From the NCBI GenBank assembly GCA_029260575.1, contig JAJDDB010000020.1, positions 1-64,000 of the forward strand: a DNA stretch of 64,000 nucleotides. The letters run 5' to 3'. The stretch comes from Phycisphaerales bacterium. GTDB lineage: Bacteria; Planctomycetota; Phycisphaerae; Phycisphaerales; SM1A02. The position numbers and the translations under genes are program-made. This document shows positions 1 to 10,258 of this stretch, in pieces (position 1 is the first letter of the stretch; every line of letters begins with the position of its first letter). Below the pieces are notes generated by a model. The model was not told the DNA's origin. It saw only the letters and a program-made list of their open reading frames with translations, and did no database searches.

Positions 1-1694
<1,694 letters not shown>

Positions 1695-1746
1695 CTTGAT
1701 CCATCACGGACCCCGAACGGACGGGACCCCCGGAAACTGACCGCTT

Positions 1747-2802
1747 ATGAGCAGCGAAACTGAACAACACGACCACGCGGCCCACGGTGGCGATCCCCAC
1801 GGTGACAACCACCACGGCGATCACCCGCCGCATCTGGCGCACCACTTCGAGACCCCGGCTCAGCAGTTCGAGTCTGGGAAGCTTGGGATGTGGGTCTTCC
1901 TCGCGACCGAAATCCTTATGTTCGGCGGGCTCTTTTGCGCCTACGCCATCTATCGGGGCAACCATCAGGACGTGTTCCTCTACGGCTACGGCGCACTGGA
2001 CAAGATGTGGGGCGCGACCAACACCGTCGTCCTGCTCGCCAGCTCACTGACCATGGCCTGGGGTGTCCGCGCCGCACAGAAGGGCCAGCAGAAGCTGCTG
2101 CTTGCGATGCTTGTCTTGACCTTCATGGGCGGCGTCGGGTTCATGTGCATCAAGACCGTCGAGTACAAATCCAAGTGGGACCACCACCTGTTCCCCGGCA
2201 CGTACAACGCCTTCTACTACGAAGGTACTTCGCCGAAATACCCCGAGGAGATGGCCCACGCGATCGAGTACATCAATGCGAAGAACTCCGGTGGGCACGC
2301 CGATGAGGGCCATGGTTCGGACTCTCATGGCGAAGCCGTCCACGCCGAGGAGCCCGCCCACGAGGCAGACGCGCATGCGGTTGATGAACACGCGGATGAG
2401 GCACACGCCGTCATCCCCGCCGCGTTCGGCCCGCCGATTGATATGTCCGTCGTCATACCACCCGCCAGCCCGTCGGACATGGGTGTATTGGATACCGCGA
2501 TCGACGCCGCCGGCGTGACCGAGGTGGCCGGTGCCGCCCACACGCAGGTCCTCTGGGACGACCTCTCGGCCGATGAGCAGAAGAAGGTGCACCTGTTCTT
2601 CGGCATCTACTTCATGATGACCGGCCTGCACGGCCTGCACGTCTTGATCGGGATGGGTGTCATCGCCTGGCTCATCTGGAAGTCCGCCAAGGGCACCTTC
2701 GGCAAGGATTACTTCACCCCCGTCGATATCGGCGGGCTCTACTGGCACCTGGTCGACCTGATCTGGATCTTCCTCTTCCCGCTGCTGTACCTGATCCACT
2801 AA
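1747..2802 (+). CDS. coxC: Cytochrome c oxidase subunit III with His-rich N-terminus and insertion
   Basis: This is the multi-helix accessory subunit of the oxidase. At 351 residues it is longer than plain subunit III proteins. The core is recognisable from LGMWVFLATEILMFGGLF (about residues 42-60) and the C-terminal GGLYWHLVDLIWIFLFPL segment with the helix before it. Two additions stand out: a His/Asp-rich N-terminus (residues about 4-35) and a His/Glu/Ala-rich insertion of about 100 residues (about 170-270) between transmembrane segments. These could bind metal, for example copper during assembly, but that is inference. The gene begins about 50 bp after subunit I. Confidence 0.93.
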   Translation: MSSETEQHDHAAHGGDPHGDNHHGDHPPHLAHHFETPAQQFESGKLGMWVFLATEILMFGGLFCAYAIYRGNHQDVFLYGYGALDKMWGATNTVVLLASSLTMAWGVRAAQKGQQKLLLAMLVLTFMGGVGFMCIKTVEYKSKWDHHLFPGTYNAFYYEGTSPKYPEEMAHAIEYINAKNSGGHADEGHGSDSHGEAVHAEEPAHEADAHAVDEHADEAHAVIPAAFGPPIDMSVVIPPASPSDMGVLDTAIDAAGVTEVAGAAHTQVLWDDLSADEQKKVHLFFGIYFMMTGLHGLHVLIGMGVIAWLIWKSAKGTFGKDYFTPVDIGGLYWHLVDLIWIFLFPLLYLIH

Positions 2803-2837
2803 TACCGCTTGCGGCTTAGCGATACACGAGACTCACC

Positions 2838-3185
2838 ATGAGCGACGCACACGCACACGACGACCACGGCATCGGGCACATCAGCCCGGTCTGGATGCTG
2901 CTGCTGATTTTTGCCCTGCTGATCTTCTTCACGTTCATCACGGTTGCGGTGACGTACATCGATCTTGGCGCGGCGAACATCTGGATCGCGTTGGCGGTCG
3001 CGGTGGTCAAGGCTGTGTTGGTCGGGCTGTACTTCATGCACCTGCGGTACGACTCGCCGTTTCACAGCCTGATCCTCATCAGCGCGTTCCTCTTCCTGGC
3101 CGTCTTCATCGGGTTCGCCCTGATGGACACCGGCGAGTACCAGGTCGATCTCAGCCCGCCCGAGTCCGTCCCGGTGAGCGGCTGA
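2838..3185 (+). CDS. Cytochrome c oxidase subunit IV (caa3/prokaryotic COX4 type)
   Basis: A 115-residue membrane protein with a short His-rich N-terminus (MSDAHAHDDHGIGH) and three hydrophobic helices at about residues 18-40, 49-70 and 77-98. The central AVVKAVLVGLYFMHLRYD is characteristic of the prokaryotic cytochrome c oxidase subunit IV family (CtaF/CoxD-like). It follows subunit III by about 35 bp on the same strand. Its role is assembly or stability of the oxidase; no catalytic residues are expected. Confidence 0.9.
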   Translation: MSDAHAHDDHGIGHISPVWMLLLIFALLIFFTFITVAVTYIDLGAANIWIALAVAVVKAVLVGLYFMHLRYDSPFHSLILISAFLFLAVFIGFALMDTGEYQVDLSPPESVPVSG

Positions 3186-3282
3186 TCTTCTATTCTTGTA
3201 GTGAGTTTCATAACAGCCCGCGGTCAACGACCATGCAGCAAGTTTGCCGTGGGCCATCGGTTTGTCTTATGGTGATGCTCTT

Positions 3283-3957
3283 ATGAACGTACCCGCATCC
3301 GACAAGCCGGGGTTTTTCGAGAAAAAGCACACCCACCTGCCCAGAGGGACCGGGACGCTTGGGATGTGGCTGTTTATCGTGACGCTGGGCATCCTCTTCG
3401 CCGCGTCGCTGTTCGCGTACCTCTTCATCCGGCTGCAATCCCTGTCCGAGGTAGTCGACCCGGTCTCGGGGGCTGTGGTCCGGCAGGCCGGCCCGGCTTT
3501 GGGGTCGATCGCGATCCCGTCGGGGCTCTGGGTCTCGACCACGGTGATGCTCCTATCAAGCCTGACGATCCACCTGGCGCTGCGGGCGGTGCGGCAGGAA
3601 CGGCTGCTGGTCTTCCGCCGATGCCTGCTGGCAACGCTGGCTCTGGCGGCGCTGTTCCTGGTGATCCAGACACCGAGCCTGATGTCGCTACTGTCTGAGC
3701 ACCTGGCCCATCAGGAACTACGGCGTGACGACCTGAACCTGGGGGCGGTCCCGCAGGGGATGATCTTCTTCCTGATCGTCGTCCACGCACTGCACCTGGT
3801 CGGCGGGCTGATCCCGCTTGGCATCGTGACTCACCACGCCTGGCGCGGCCGATACGATCACGAGTCCTGCAACCCAGTGAAGTACGTCGCGATGTACTGG
3901 CACTTCCTGGATATCGTCTGGCTCTGCCTGTTCTTCGGCCTGCTGCTGATCGGGTAA
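3283..3957 (+). CDS. Second cytochrome oxidase subunit III-like protein
   Basis: A 224-residue integral membrane protein of the heme-copper oxidase subunit III family. LGMWLFIVTLGILFAASLFAY near residue 27 matches the first core helix, and the end, YWHFLDIVWLCLFF, matches the family's last helix. The open frame extends upstream to a TTG at 3244, but the ATG at 3283 begins just before the conserved core and is preferred. It lies about 100 bp after subunit IV, so the operon carries two subunit III-type genes. This one lacks the His-rich insertion. It could be a partner of an alternative terminal oxidase or a divergent duplicate. Confidence 0.85.
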   Translation: MNVPASDKPGFFEKKHTHLPRGTGTLGMWLFIVTLGILFAASLFAYLFIRLQSLSEVVDPVSGAVVRQAGPALGSIAIPSGLWVSTTVMLLSSLTIHLALRAVRQERLLVFRRCLLATLALAALFLVIQTPSLMSLLSEHLAHQELRRDDLNLGAVPQGMIFFLIVVHALHLVGGLIPLGIVTHHAWRGRYDHESCNPVKYVAMYWHFLDIVWLCLFFGLLLIG

Positions 3958-4117
3958 AGCTTAAAGCAAAGACCGTATCAGGCATTGTGTGACCGAGGTG
4001 AAATGTCAGCGCGATTGTTACGTCAGTTATAATACGTCAGCTAAATGGGGTTCACGTGGATTTTCAGGCTGTGACACGGGTGTGTTTGTGACTTGTAACC
4101 CTTTCGGAGGTAATGCG

Positions 4118-4507
4118 ATGTGGCGATTTACACTACTGCTGGTGATCACGTTTATCGCCGCTGGCTGTACCTCGGCGGCCTCACATTACCAGAGTCACGG
4201 AGACGGACCTTCGCTGTATCGTGTTCTTTACAAGAATATCCGCACGGGCCAGAGTATAGATCAGGTACGTGACTGTCTTGGTCCGGGGGAGATACCCAGC
4301 GACCAGGATAAATTTCGAGATATTCAGCGACGGATATTGGCTAAGGAACCATCGAATGTGCCGGGCGGGGTTGAAGATGATGACCAGTTCGTTCTATGGC
4401 AATATGATGGGCACCCGGTCATGATGCTTCAGTTCCGAGATAATATCCTCGTGAACCATCAACCGGATCTCTACAAAACTTACGAGCCGTTTAGATCGGT
4501 GAGATAG
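4118..4507 (+). CDS. Small putative lipoprotein, unknown function
   Basis: A 129-residue protein I do not recognise. The ATG at 4118 follows a strong Shine-Dalgarno (GGAGG, spacer 8), which rejects the longer open frame reaching back to 3989. The N-terminus is a lipoprotein signal: Met-Trp-Arg, a hydrophobic stretch, then a lipobox IAAGC at about residues 16-20. The mature part has DQVRDCLGPGE and QFVLWQYDG, reminiscent of small outer-membrane-assembly-like folds, but that is only an impression. A good terminator begins at its stop codon, so it is probably monocistronic. Confidence 0.75.
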   Translation: MWRFTLLLVITFIAAGCTSAASHYQSHGDGPSLYRVLYKNIRTGQSIDQVRDCLGPGEIPSDQDKFRDIQRRILAKEPSNVPGGVEDDDQFVLWQYDGHPVMMLQFRDNILVNHQPDLYKTYEPFRSVR

Positions 4508-4532
4508 CCAGCCGGGTGATTCTGGCTTTTTC
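4506..4532 (+). terminator. Rho-independent terminator after the lipoprotein gene
   Basis: AGCCAG pairs with CTGGCT across a 10-nt loop and is followed at once by TTTTTC. The hairpin starts within the stop codon of the upstream gene. This is a canonical intrinsic terminator on the + strand. Confidence 0.7.
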
Positions 4533-4685
4533 TTGCTTCGAAGTGGGCTAATGTATATCCGGGCCACGCACCTCAAGAATCAAAGGGCCTGTTTCTGTCG
4601 TCAGGCTTGCCGCCCGGGGCCGGGGTGTCTATGTTCGGGGGGTGTTCAGCCGGGGCGGGTCCGGCTGTGAAGCGATTGTTTTTCC

Positions 4686-6608
4686 GTGAGAGAGAACCCA
4701 CCCAACAAGGCCGTCGGCACCGATTTAAACGGTGACGGCAAGATGCAGGATGCCCAGGCGTCCAACGCCCGGCTTGTGATGCGCCTATTCAAGATGGGCT
4801 GGGCGTACCGGGCACCGGCGGTCGCGGTGGTGGGGCTTCAGTTCGTGCTGCTGGCGATGATGCTCACGGGGCTTGGGCTCACGGGGCTTGGGATCGACGT
4901 GATCCGGAAAGGGCTTCACCCCGAAGCGCCCGACCCGGCGTACCCGTTTGGGTGGACACCGCCAGTGGACTGGTCCGCGATGCAGATCGTCTGGCTGGTC
5001 GCCGGCGCGGTGCTGGGGATCGCGGCGGTGCGTTTCTTCCTGGACAAGACCTCGCGGATCGCCAAAGCGGTGCTGGTGCTGCGGATCATCGTCGATCTGC
5101 GCGCCAAGGTCTACAACAAGATGCAGCGTCTTAGCTTCGGCTTTTTTGATGCCAACAGCTCCGGTTCGATCATCAACCGGGTGACGTCGGACGTGCAGGC
5201 GGTGCGCATGTTTGTGGATGGCGTCTTGATCGAGGTGCTGATGCTCCTGATCTCGCTGGTCTTCTTCGTCGGCTACATGCTGAGCATCCACGTCTGGCTG
5301 ACGGTGTGGTGCCTAGCGACGACGCCGATGCTCTGGCTGCTCACCTGGTATTTCTCTCGTCTGGTCAAGCCGGCGTACCGTAAGAACCGCGAACTCTTCG
5401 ACACCGCGGTGCTTAGGCTGTCTGAAAACGTGCAGGGGGTGCATGTCGTCAAGGGCTTCTCGCGCCAGCCCCAGGAGATTGAGAAATTCACGCAAGCCAA
5501 CGCGGCGGTGCGCGACCAGAAGCGTTGGATCTTCTGGCGGATCTCGACGTTCATCCCCCTGATCAACTTCCTGCCGCAGATTAATCTGGTGGTGCTCATC
5601 GTCTATGGCGGGCATCTGTACATGAACGACCCGGGCTTCCGGATCGGCAGCGGGTTCTTCGTTTTTGCGGGACTCTTGCAGCAGTTCTCGACGCAGGTCG
5701 GCAGCATCGCGATGATCGCCAACAGCGTGCAGCAGAGCCTGACCGGGGCGCAGCGTGTGTTCGAGGTGCTGGACACGCAGCCGCACATCGAGAGCCCGCC
5801 GAACGCAACGCCGCTGGCCAAGGCGCGGGGCGAGGTCCGCCTGGAGTGTGTGACGTTCGGCTACGCGCCCGGGGAGCCGGCGGTGTCGGGTGTGAGCATC
5901 ACGGCGGAGCCCGGACAGACCATCGCCATCCTCGGCGCGACCGGGGCCGGCAAGAGCACACTGCTTAGCCTGATCCCCCGGTTCTACGACCCGCAGCAGG
6001 GTCGGGTATTGATCGACGGCAAAGACGTGCGCGGGTACGACCTGAGCGACCTCCGCCGCAACATCGGGCTGGTGTTCCAGGAGAGCTTCCTGTTCAGCAA
6101 CACCATCGCGGCCAACATCGCGTTCGGGCACCCGGAAGCCACGCAGGAACTGATCGAACGCGCCGCGAAGATCGCCTCGGCACACGGGTTCATCATGGAC
6201 CTTGAGCACGGTTACGACACCATCCTCAGCGAGAGCGGCATGAATCTCTCCGGTGGGCAACGCCAGCGGCTCGCCATCGCCCGGGCCGTGCTGCTCGAGC
6301 CGGCGATCCTGCTGCTGGACGACCCGACCGCGGCGATCGACCCGCAGACCGAGCACGAGATCCTCGAAGCGATGAACAGCGCGATGGCCGGCCGGACCAC
6401 GTTCGTCGTCGCCCACCGGCTGAGCACGCTGCGCCGCGCGGACAAGGTGATCGTCCTGGAGAAGGGGCGTGTCGTGCAGTCGGGCACGCACGAGGAACTC
6501 ATGGACGCGCAGGGCCACTACCGCCACGCCGCGAGTCTCCAGATCGCCGACCGTGAGAGCAAGCGCCTGCTGGGCATGCACGCCGACGGGCGGGGGGGCG
6601 GATCATGA
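4686..6608 (+). CDS. ABC exporter half-transporter, degenerate-site subunit
   Basis: A 640-residue half-transporter with six transmembrane segments (about residues 30-330) and a C-terminal nucleotide-binding domain. Walker A is GATGAGKST near residue 416, the signature is canonical LSGGQ near 521, and the H-loop His is in VVAHRLST near 575. Walker B reads LLLDDPTAAID near 541-551, so the catalytic Glu is replaced by Asp. The next gene overlaps by four bases (ATGA) and has the complementary defect, so the pair is predicted to form a heterodimeric MsbA/TM287-288-type exporter with one degenerate and one active ATP site. Start is GTG 4686; ATG 4743 is the alternative, and neither has a clear ribosome site. 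Substrate unknown (lipid, drug or peptide). Confidence 0.92.
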   Translation: MRENPPNKAVGTDLNGDGKMQDAQASNARLVMRLFKMGWAYRAPAVAVVGLQFVLLAMMLTGLGLTGLGIDVIRKGLHPEAPDPAYPFGWTPPVDWSAMQIVWLVAGAVLGIAAVRFFLDKTSRIAKAVLVLRIIVDLRAKVYNKMQRLSFGFFDANSSGSIINRVTSDVQAVRMFVDGVLIEVLMLLISLVFFVGYMLSIHVWLTVWCLATTPMLWLLTWYFSRLVKPAYRKNRELFDTAVLRLSENVQGVHVVKGFSRQPQEIEKFTQANAAVRDQKRWIFWRISTFIPLINFLPQINLVVLIVYGGHLYMNDPGFRIGSGFFVFAGLLQQFSTQVGSIAMIANSVQQSLTGAQRVFEVLDTQPHIESPPNATPLAKARGEVRLECVTFGYAPGEPAVSGVSITAEPGQTIAILGATGAGKSTLLSLIPRFYDPQQGRVLIDGKDVRGYDLSDLRRNIGLVFQESFLFSNTIAANIAFGHPEATQELIERAAKIASAHGFIMDLEHGYDTILSESGMNLSGGQRQRLAIARAVLLEPAILLLDDPTAAIDPQTEHEILEAMNSAMAGRTTFVVAHRLSTLRRADKVIVLEKGRVVQSGTHEELMDAQGHYRHAASLQIADRESKRLLGMHADGRGGGS

Positions 6609-8434
6609 GCCAAGCCAACCCACCACGCACACTGACCCACATTGTCCGCGACCGGGAAGACCACAAACGGCCGTTGGATATGGGGCTGATCCGGCGTGTG
6701 ATGGAACTGATGCGCCCGCACAGGCGGTCCCGCAACCTGCTGCTCATCGTCTGCCTGATCCGATCGATTCAACTACCGGTGCTTGGCTGGGTGATCGCGG
6801 TCGCGATCAACGGCCCGATCACCAACGGCGACGCCGAGGGTATCTGGCGGGTCGCGATCGGATTCGGGCTGCTGGCCGCCTTCACCTCCATCACGATGCA
6901 CGTCCGGATGCACCTGGGCCTAGAGATGGGCGAGGTCGTGGTCTACGAGCTGCGCAACCGGATCTTCGAGCACCTCCAGCGGATGCCGATGCGGTTCTAC
7001 AACAAGACCAAGCTCGGGCGGATCATCAGCCGGATGACCTCCGACGCCGAGGCGATCCGCGCGGGCGTGCAGGACGTCTTGTTTGTCTCGATCGTCCAGG
7101 GCGGGCAGATGTTTTGGGCCGCACTGATTATGCTCTACTACGACTGGGTCCTGTTCCTGGTCGTGCTGACGATCGCGCCGGTGCTGCTATTAATCAGCAA
7201 CTACTTCCGGCACCGGTTGAGTCAGGCCTGGCGAAACATCCAGGAGAGCTTCAGCCGGGTGACCGCGACGCTGGCCGAGTCTGTCACCGGGATCCGTGTG
7301 ACACAGGGGTTTGTGCGCGAGGACGTAAACGCGGAGATGTTCCGCGACCTGGTCGCCGATCACGCGGGCTACAACATGCGGGCCGACCGGCTGGTGGGCG
7401 TGTTCCTGCCATTGATCGAGCTGAACAACCAGCTCTTTATCGCGGTGCTGCTGGTGCTTGGGGGTTTTAAGGTGTTGGTCGGTCTGCCGTTCGGCGGGGG
7501 GACGCCCGATGAGCAGTTCGCGGCGATGTGGGTGTTCTTCTTCATGGTCCCCAACTTTTTTGGCCCGATCACGATGATCGGCCGGCAGTACAACATGGCC
7601 CTGACCGCGATGGCAGGTGCCGAACGCGTCTTCGCGCTGCTGGATAGTGAACCCGAGGAGCTGGACGACAAAGACGCGATCGACCCCCCCGAATTGCGGG
7701 GCCGCGTCGAGTTCAAGGATTTACAGTTCGAGTATCTCAAAGACACACCGGTCCTCAAGGGCATCAACTTCACCGCCGAGCCCGGCCAGACGGTCGCGCT
7801 GGTCGGACACACCGGCAGCGGCAAGAGCACGATCACCAGCCTGATCGCCAAGTTCTACCTGCCGACCGCAGGCGATCTGCTGATCGACGGTCTGGACATC
7901 CGCAAGATACGCGGGGCTTCACTGACCCAGCAGATCGGGATCGTATTGCAGCAGAACTTCCTGTTCTCCGGAACCGTCATGGACAATATCCGAACCGGGC
8001 GGAGCGACGCGAGTGATGAAGATGTCGTCGATGCCGCACGTCGGCTGGACTGCCTGGACCTTTTCGAGTCGATGCCGCAGGGATTGATGACCGAGGTCGG
8101 CGAGCGCGGCGGCAACCTGTCGCTGGGTCAGCGTCAGTTGGTTTGCTTCACAAGGGCGATGCTTGCCGACCCGCGCATCCTGATCCTGGACGAGGCGACC
8201 TCCAGCGTCGACACGATGACCGAGGCACGCATCCAGAAGGCGCTGGCGGTCCTGCTGCAGGGCCGGACGAGTTTCGTGGTCGCGCACCGGCTGAGCACCG
8301 TGCGGCACGCCGACATGGTCCTGGTCCTGGACCAGGGCGAGATCATCGAGCGTGGCACGCACAACGAACTGCTGACGCACGGCGGGACCTACGCCAACCT
8401 CTACCGGCAGTTCATCCACGCATCAGAGGCGTAA
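6605..8434 (+). CDS. ABC exporter half-transporter, partner with canonical Walker B
   Basis: A 609-residue partner of the preceding half-transporter, starting inside its stop codon (ATGA). It has six membrane segments (about residues 40-310) and an ATPase domain with Walker A GHTGSGKST near 401, a degenerate signature LSLGQ near 505 (Leu for Gly), a canonical Walker B LILDEATSSVD near 524 and H-loop VVAHRLST near 559. In the ABC sandwich the degenerate signature here faces the Asp-substituted Walker B of the first subunit, giving one impaired site. The active site is made by this Walker B and the first subunit's LSGGQ. This is the arrangement known for TM287/288 and BmrCD; the transported substrate cannot be told from sequence. 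Confidence 0.92.
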   Translation: MSQANPPRTLTHIVRDREDHKRPLDMGLIRRVMELMRPHRRSRNLLLIVCLIRSIQLPVLGWVIAVAINGPITNGDAEGIWRVAIGFGLLAAFTSITMHVRMHLGLEMGEVVVYELRNRIFEHLQRMPMRFYNKTKLGRIISRMTSDAEAIRAGVQDVLFVSIVQGGQMFWAALIMLYYDWVLFLVVLTIAPVLLLISNYFRHRLSQAWRNIQESFSRVTATLAESVTGIRVTQGFVREDVNAEMFRDLVADHAGYNMRADRLVGVFLPLIELNNQLFIAVLLVLGGFKVLVGLPFGGGTPDEQFAAMWVFFFMVPNFFGPITMIGRQYNMALTAMAGAERVFALLDSEPEELDDKDAIDPPELRGRVEFKDLQFEYLKDTPVLKGINFTAEPGQTVALVGHTGSGKSTITSLIAKFYLPTAGDLLIDGLDIRKIRGASLTQQIGIVLQQNFLFSGTVMDNIRTGRSDASDEDVVDAARRLDCLDLFESMPQGLMTEVGERGGNLSLGQRQLVCFTRAMLADPRILILDEATSSVDTMTEARIQKALAVLLQGRTSFVVAHRLSTVRHADMVLVLDQGEIIERGTHNELLTHGGTYANLYRQFIHASEA

Positions 8435-8450
8435 GGCGTATCCAAAAGAA

Positions 8451-8476
8451 AACCCACGCTCGGTGAGCGCGGGCTT
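8451..8476. terminator. Hairpin between convergent genes, probable bidirectional terminator
   Basis: AACCCACGCTC and GAGCGCGGGCTT form a 9-bp stem with one A-C mismatch and a 3-nt loop. It lies between the stop codons of the ABC operon (+) and the PEP-CTERM gene (-), with A-rich sequence to its left and TTTT only 20 nt to its right. The thymine tract is weak for the + strand and better for the - strand. Confidence 0.45.
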
Positions 8477-8502
8477 CAGGGATTTGGTTTTGTTCTGCGT
8501 CG

Positions 8503-9372
8503 CTATCGGGCCCGTCGGCGAAGCATCGCCAGGCCGCCCAGCCCGATCAGTGCGAGGCTTGCGGGTTCGGGGACGAACACGAGGTTGGTCAGGCCGGCCG
8601 ATGACGGGTTGCCGTCGAAAGCGACACTGAGCTGGACCACGTCAAGTGGGTCGAAGCCCGCGTCGTTCTGGATGACGGTGGCGTCTGCACCCGTCGCGTT
8701 TGCTTCGGATGGCTGAGGCGTCAGGGTGTTCAGGAACAGGGTCTGCCAGCCGTTGAGGGCTACGGTTACGTCGGTGGTCCACTTCGAGGGCACGTCATAC
8801 ACCCGCAGGTCGCCGCCGGAGTCGGCCAGGGTCAGGGTTACATGGGCACCGCCGTTGATATCGACCATGTCGATGGAGGTCAGTTCACTGGGATTCAGGA
8901 AGTCGAAGACGATGCTGCCGCGGTCGTCGAAGTTGGCTTCGTCGTTGGGGGTGTCGAATACCAAGCCGTGCGTACCCGTGAGCGTTGTGTTTGTGGCGCT
9001 TAACGGGTTGTCTGTCTGGAGGATCAGGATGTGACCCCGATCGACCAGGAGGTCGGGGTCGGCGCTTCCGGCGTTCGGTCCAGCCGGGTCGGAATCGAAG
9101 ACGACCGCATCCAGGTGCCCGTCGCCGCCGTCGATGGTTGAGCTGATGTTCACCAGATTGCCGAACTCAAGGACGTTGTCGGTCGAGAACGGCACGCCGT
9201 CGCGGTCGGCCCGTGCGAACGTGCTGATGGACTGGCCGTTGACCAGCGTGGTGACAAAGTCGTCTTCGGTCTGGAAGTCAAGTGTGACCGCCTGTGAAAC
9301 GGACACACCGGTTACCGCGACGATTAAACCCGCCGCGAAGGTTGATTGCATTAACAGATTGCCCTGTGCCAT
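8503..9372 (-). CDS. PEP-CTERM sorting-domain exported protein
   Basis: A 289-residue secreted protein with a signal peptide (about residues 1-28, ending VSVSQA) and a C-terminal PEP-CTERM tail: VPEPASLALIGLGGLAMLRR, i.e. the PEP motif, a hydrophobic helix and an Arg cluster. The middle is Asp/Gly/Ser-rich, predicted mostly beta, and contains no enzyme motif I recognise. PEP-CTERM proteins are sorted by exosortase and are linked to exopolysaccharide or cell-surface structures. A GAGGAG ribosome site precedes the ATG, and a perfect 19-nt palindrome lies in the leader. Confidence 0.88.
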   Translation of the reverse strand: MAQGNLLMQSTFAAGLIVAVTGVSVSQAVTLDFQTEDDFVTTLVNGQSISTFARADRDGVPFSTDNVLEFGNLVNISSTIDGGDGHLDAVVFDSDPAGPNAGSADPDLLVDRGHILILQTDNPLSATNTTLTGTHGLVFDTPNDEANFDDRGSIVFDFLNPSELTSIDMVDINGGAHVTLTLADSGGDLRVYDVPSKWTTDVTVALNGWQTLFLNTLTPQPSEANATGADATVIQNDAGFDPLDVVQLSVAFDGNPSSAGLTNLVFVPEPASLALIGLGGLAMLRRRAR

Positions 9373-9389
9373 CTTTCTCTCTCTCCTCA

Positions 9390-9408
9390 GACGCGGATTA
9401 TCCGCGTC
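9390..9408. promoter_or_regulatory. Perfect 19-nt palindrome in the PEP-CTERM gene leader
   Basis: GACGCGGATTATCCGCGTC has 9-bp arms around a single centre base and lies 18 bp upstream of the ATG at 9372. It could be a dimeric repressor operator or, in RNA, a leader hairpin just before the ribosome site. The rest of 9409-9682 (about 270 bp, AT-rich toward 9,640) contains no gene I can support; it should hold the promoter of the PEP-CTERM gene and the end of the LOG transcript. Confidence 0.4.
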
Positions 9409-9682
9409 GTGTTATGTGCAGACAGACTAAGCCGCCAGCATCGTGCAGATTATGTGTTTGCGACTTTCCCCTCCAGGAAAGACACGTACCTTCAAGTCCA
9501 ACCCATTCTAAAGGCACACGACGCCAATACAAGCGTTTTATGCCCTATGACCATAAAAACCCGCCTGGATTACAATGCGGTGTTAATCTGGGGCGTTATG
9601 AGGAGAAGGGGGGTTGTTTTCGACCTGACACACGAGGTGCATTTATATAAAAACTTTTCAGTCGTATTTTTGAGCTATCGAA

Positions 9683-10228
9683 TCAAGCCTTGTCGCGTAG
9701 CAGTTCCATCGCCTGATCGACGGTCTCGACCACGCTATAGAGTTCCCGGTGCCTGGATTTGGCGAACTTCTGATCGATGAAGTGCTCGAACAGATCAACC
9801 AGCCGGTCGTAGAACCCGTGGCAGTTGAGGATGATGATCGGGCGGTCCTGGTATTTCAGGACGCGCAGGACGATGACCTCCGCCAGCTCCTCAAGTGTGC
9901 CGAACCCGCCGGGCAGGATGACGAAGGCGTCGCCGCGGGTGAACATGAGCGTCTTACGTTCGCTCATCGTCTCGGTGACGATCAATTCGTCAGCCTGATG
10001 ATAGGCGATCTCGGCGGTCTTGAGTGACTCGGGGATCACGCCGACGACCTTCCCGCCGTGCCCGTGACAGGACCGGGCGACCTCGCCCATGAGCCCGACG
10101 CTGCCCCCGCCGTAGATCAGCGTGTCGCCGCGCTGGCCCAGGGCGATGCCCAACTCGCGGGCGGTGTCAAAATACTTACGATCAATGTCGTTACTGGACG
10201 AACAATAAACACAGATGTTGCTAGGCAT
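9683..10228 (-). CDS. LOG-family protein (cytokinin riboside 5'-monophosphate phosphoribohydrolase type)
   Basis: A 181-residue protein of the LOG / TIGR00730 family, often misnamed lysine decarboxylase. It has the Rossmann-like start NICVYCSSS, YGGGSVGLMGE at about residues 39-49, and the signature PGGFGTLEE at about 106-114. The family hydrolyses the N-glycosidic bond of nucleoside 5'-monophosphates such as AMP or cytokinin ribotides. The ATG at 10228 is chosen over an upstream extension because it begins directly with the conserved strand. It is divergent from the next gene, with only about 30 bp between the starts. Confidence 0.9.
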   Translation of the reverse strand: MPSNICVYCSSSNDIDRKYFDTARELGIALGQRGDTLIYGGGSVGLMGEVARSCHGHGGKVVGVIPESLKTAEIAYHQADELIVTETMSERKTLMFTRGDAFVILPGGFGTLEELAEVIVLRVLKYQDRPIIILNCHGFYDRLVDLFEHFIDQKFAKSRHRELYSVVETVDQAMELLRDKA

Positions 10229-10258
10229 AGTGCGGACGTTATACACCAGGAGCCGGAC

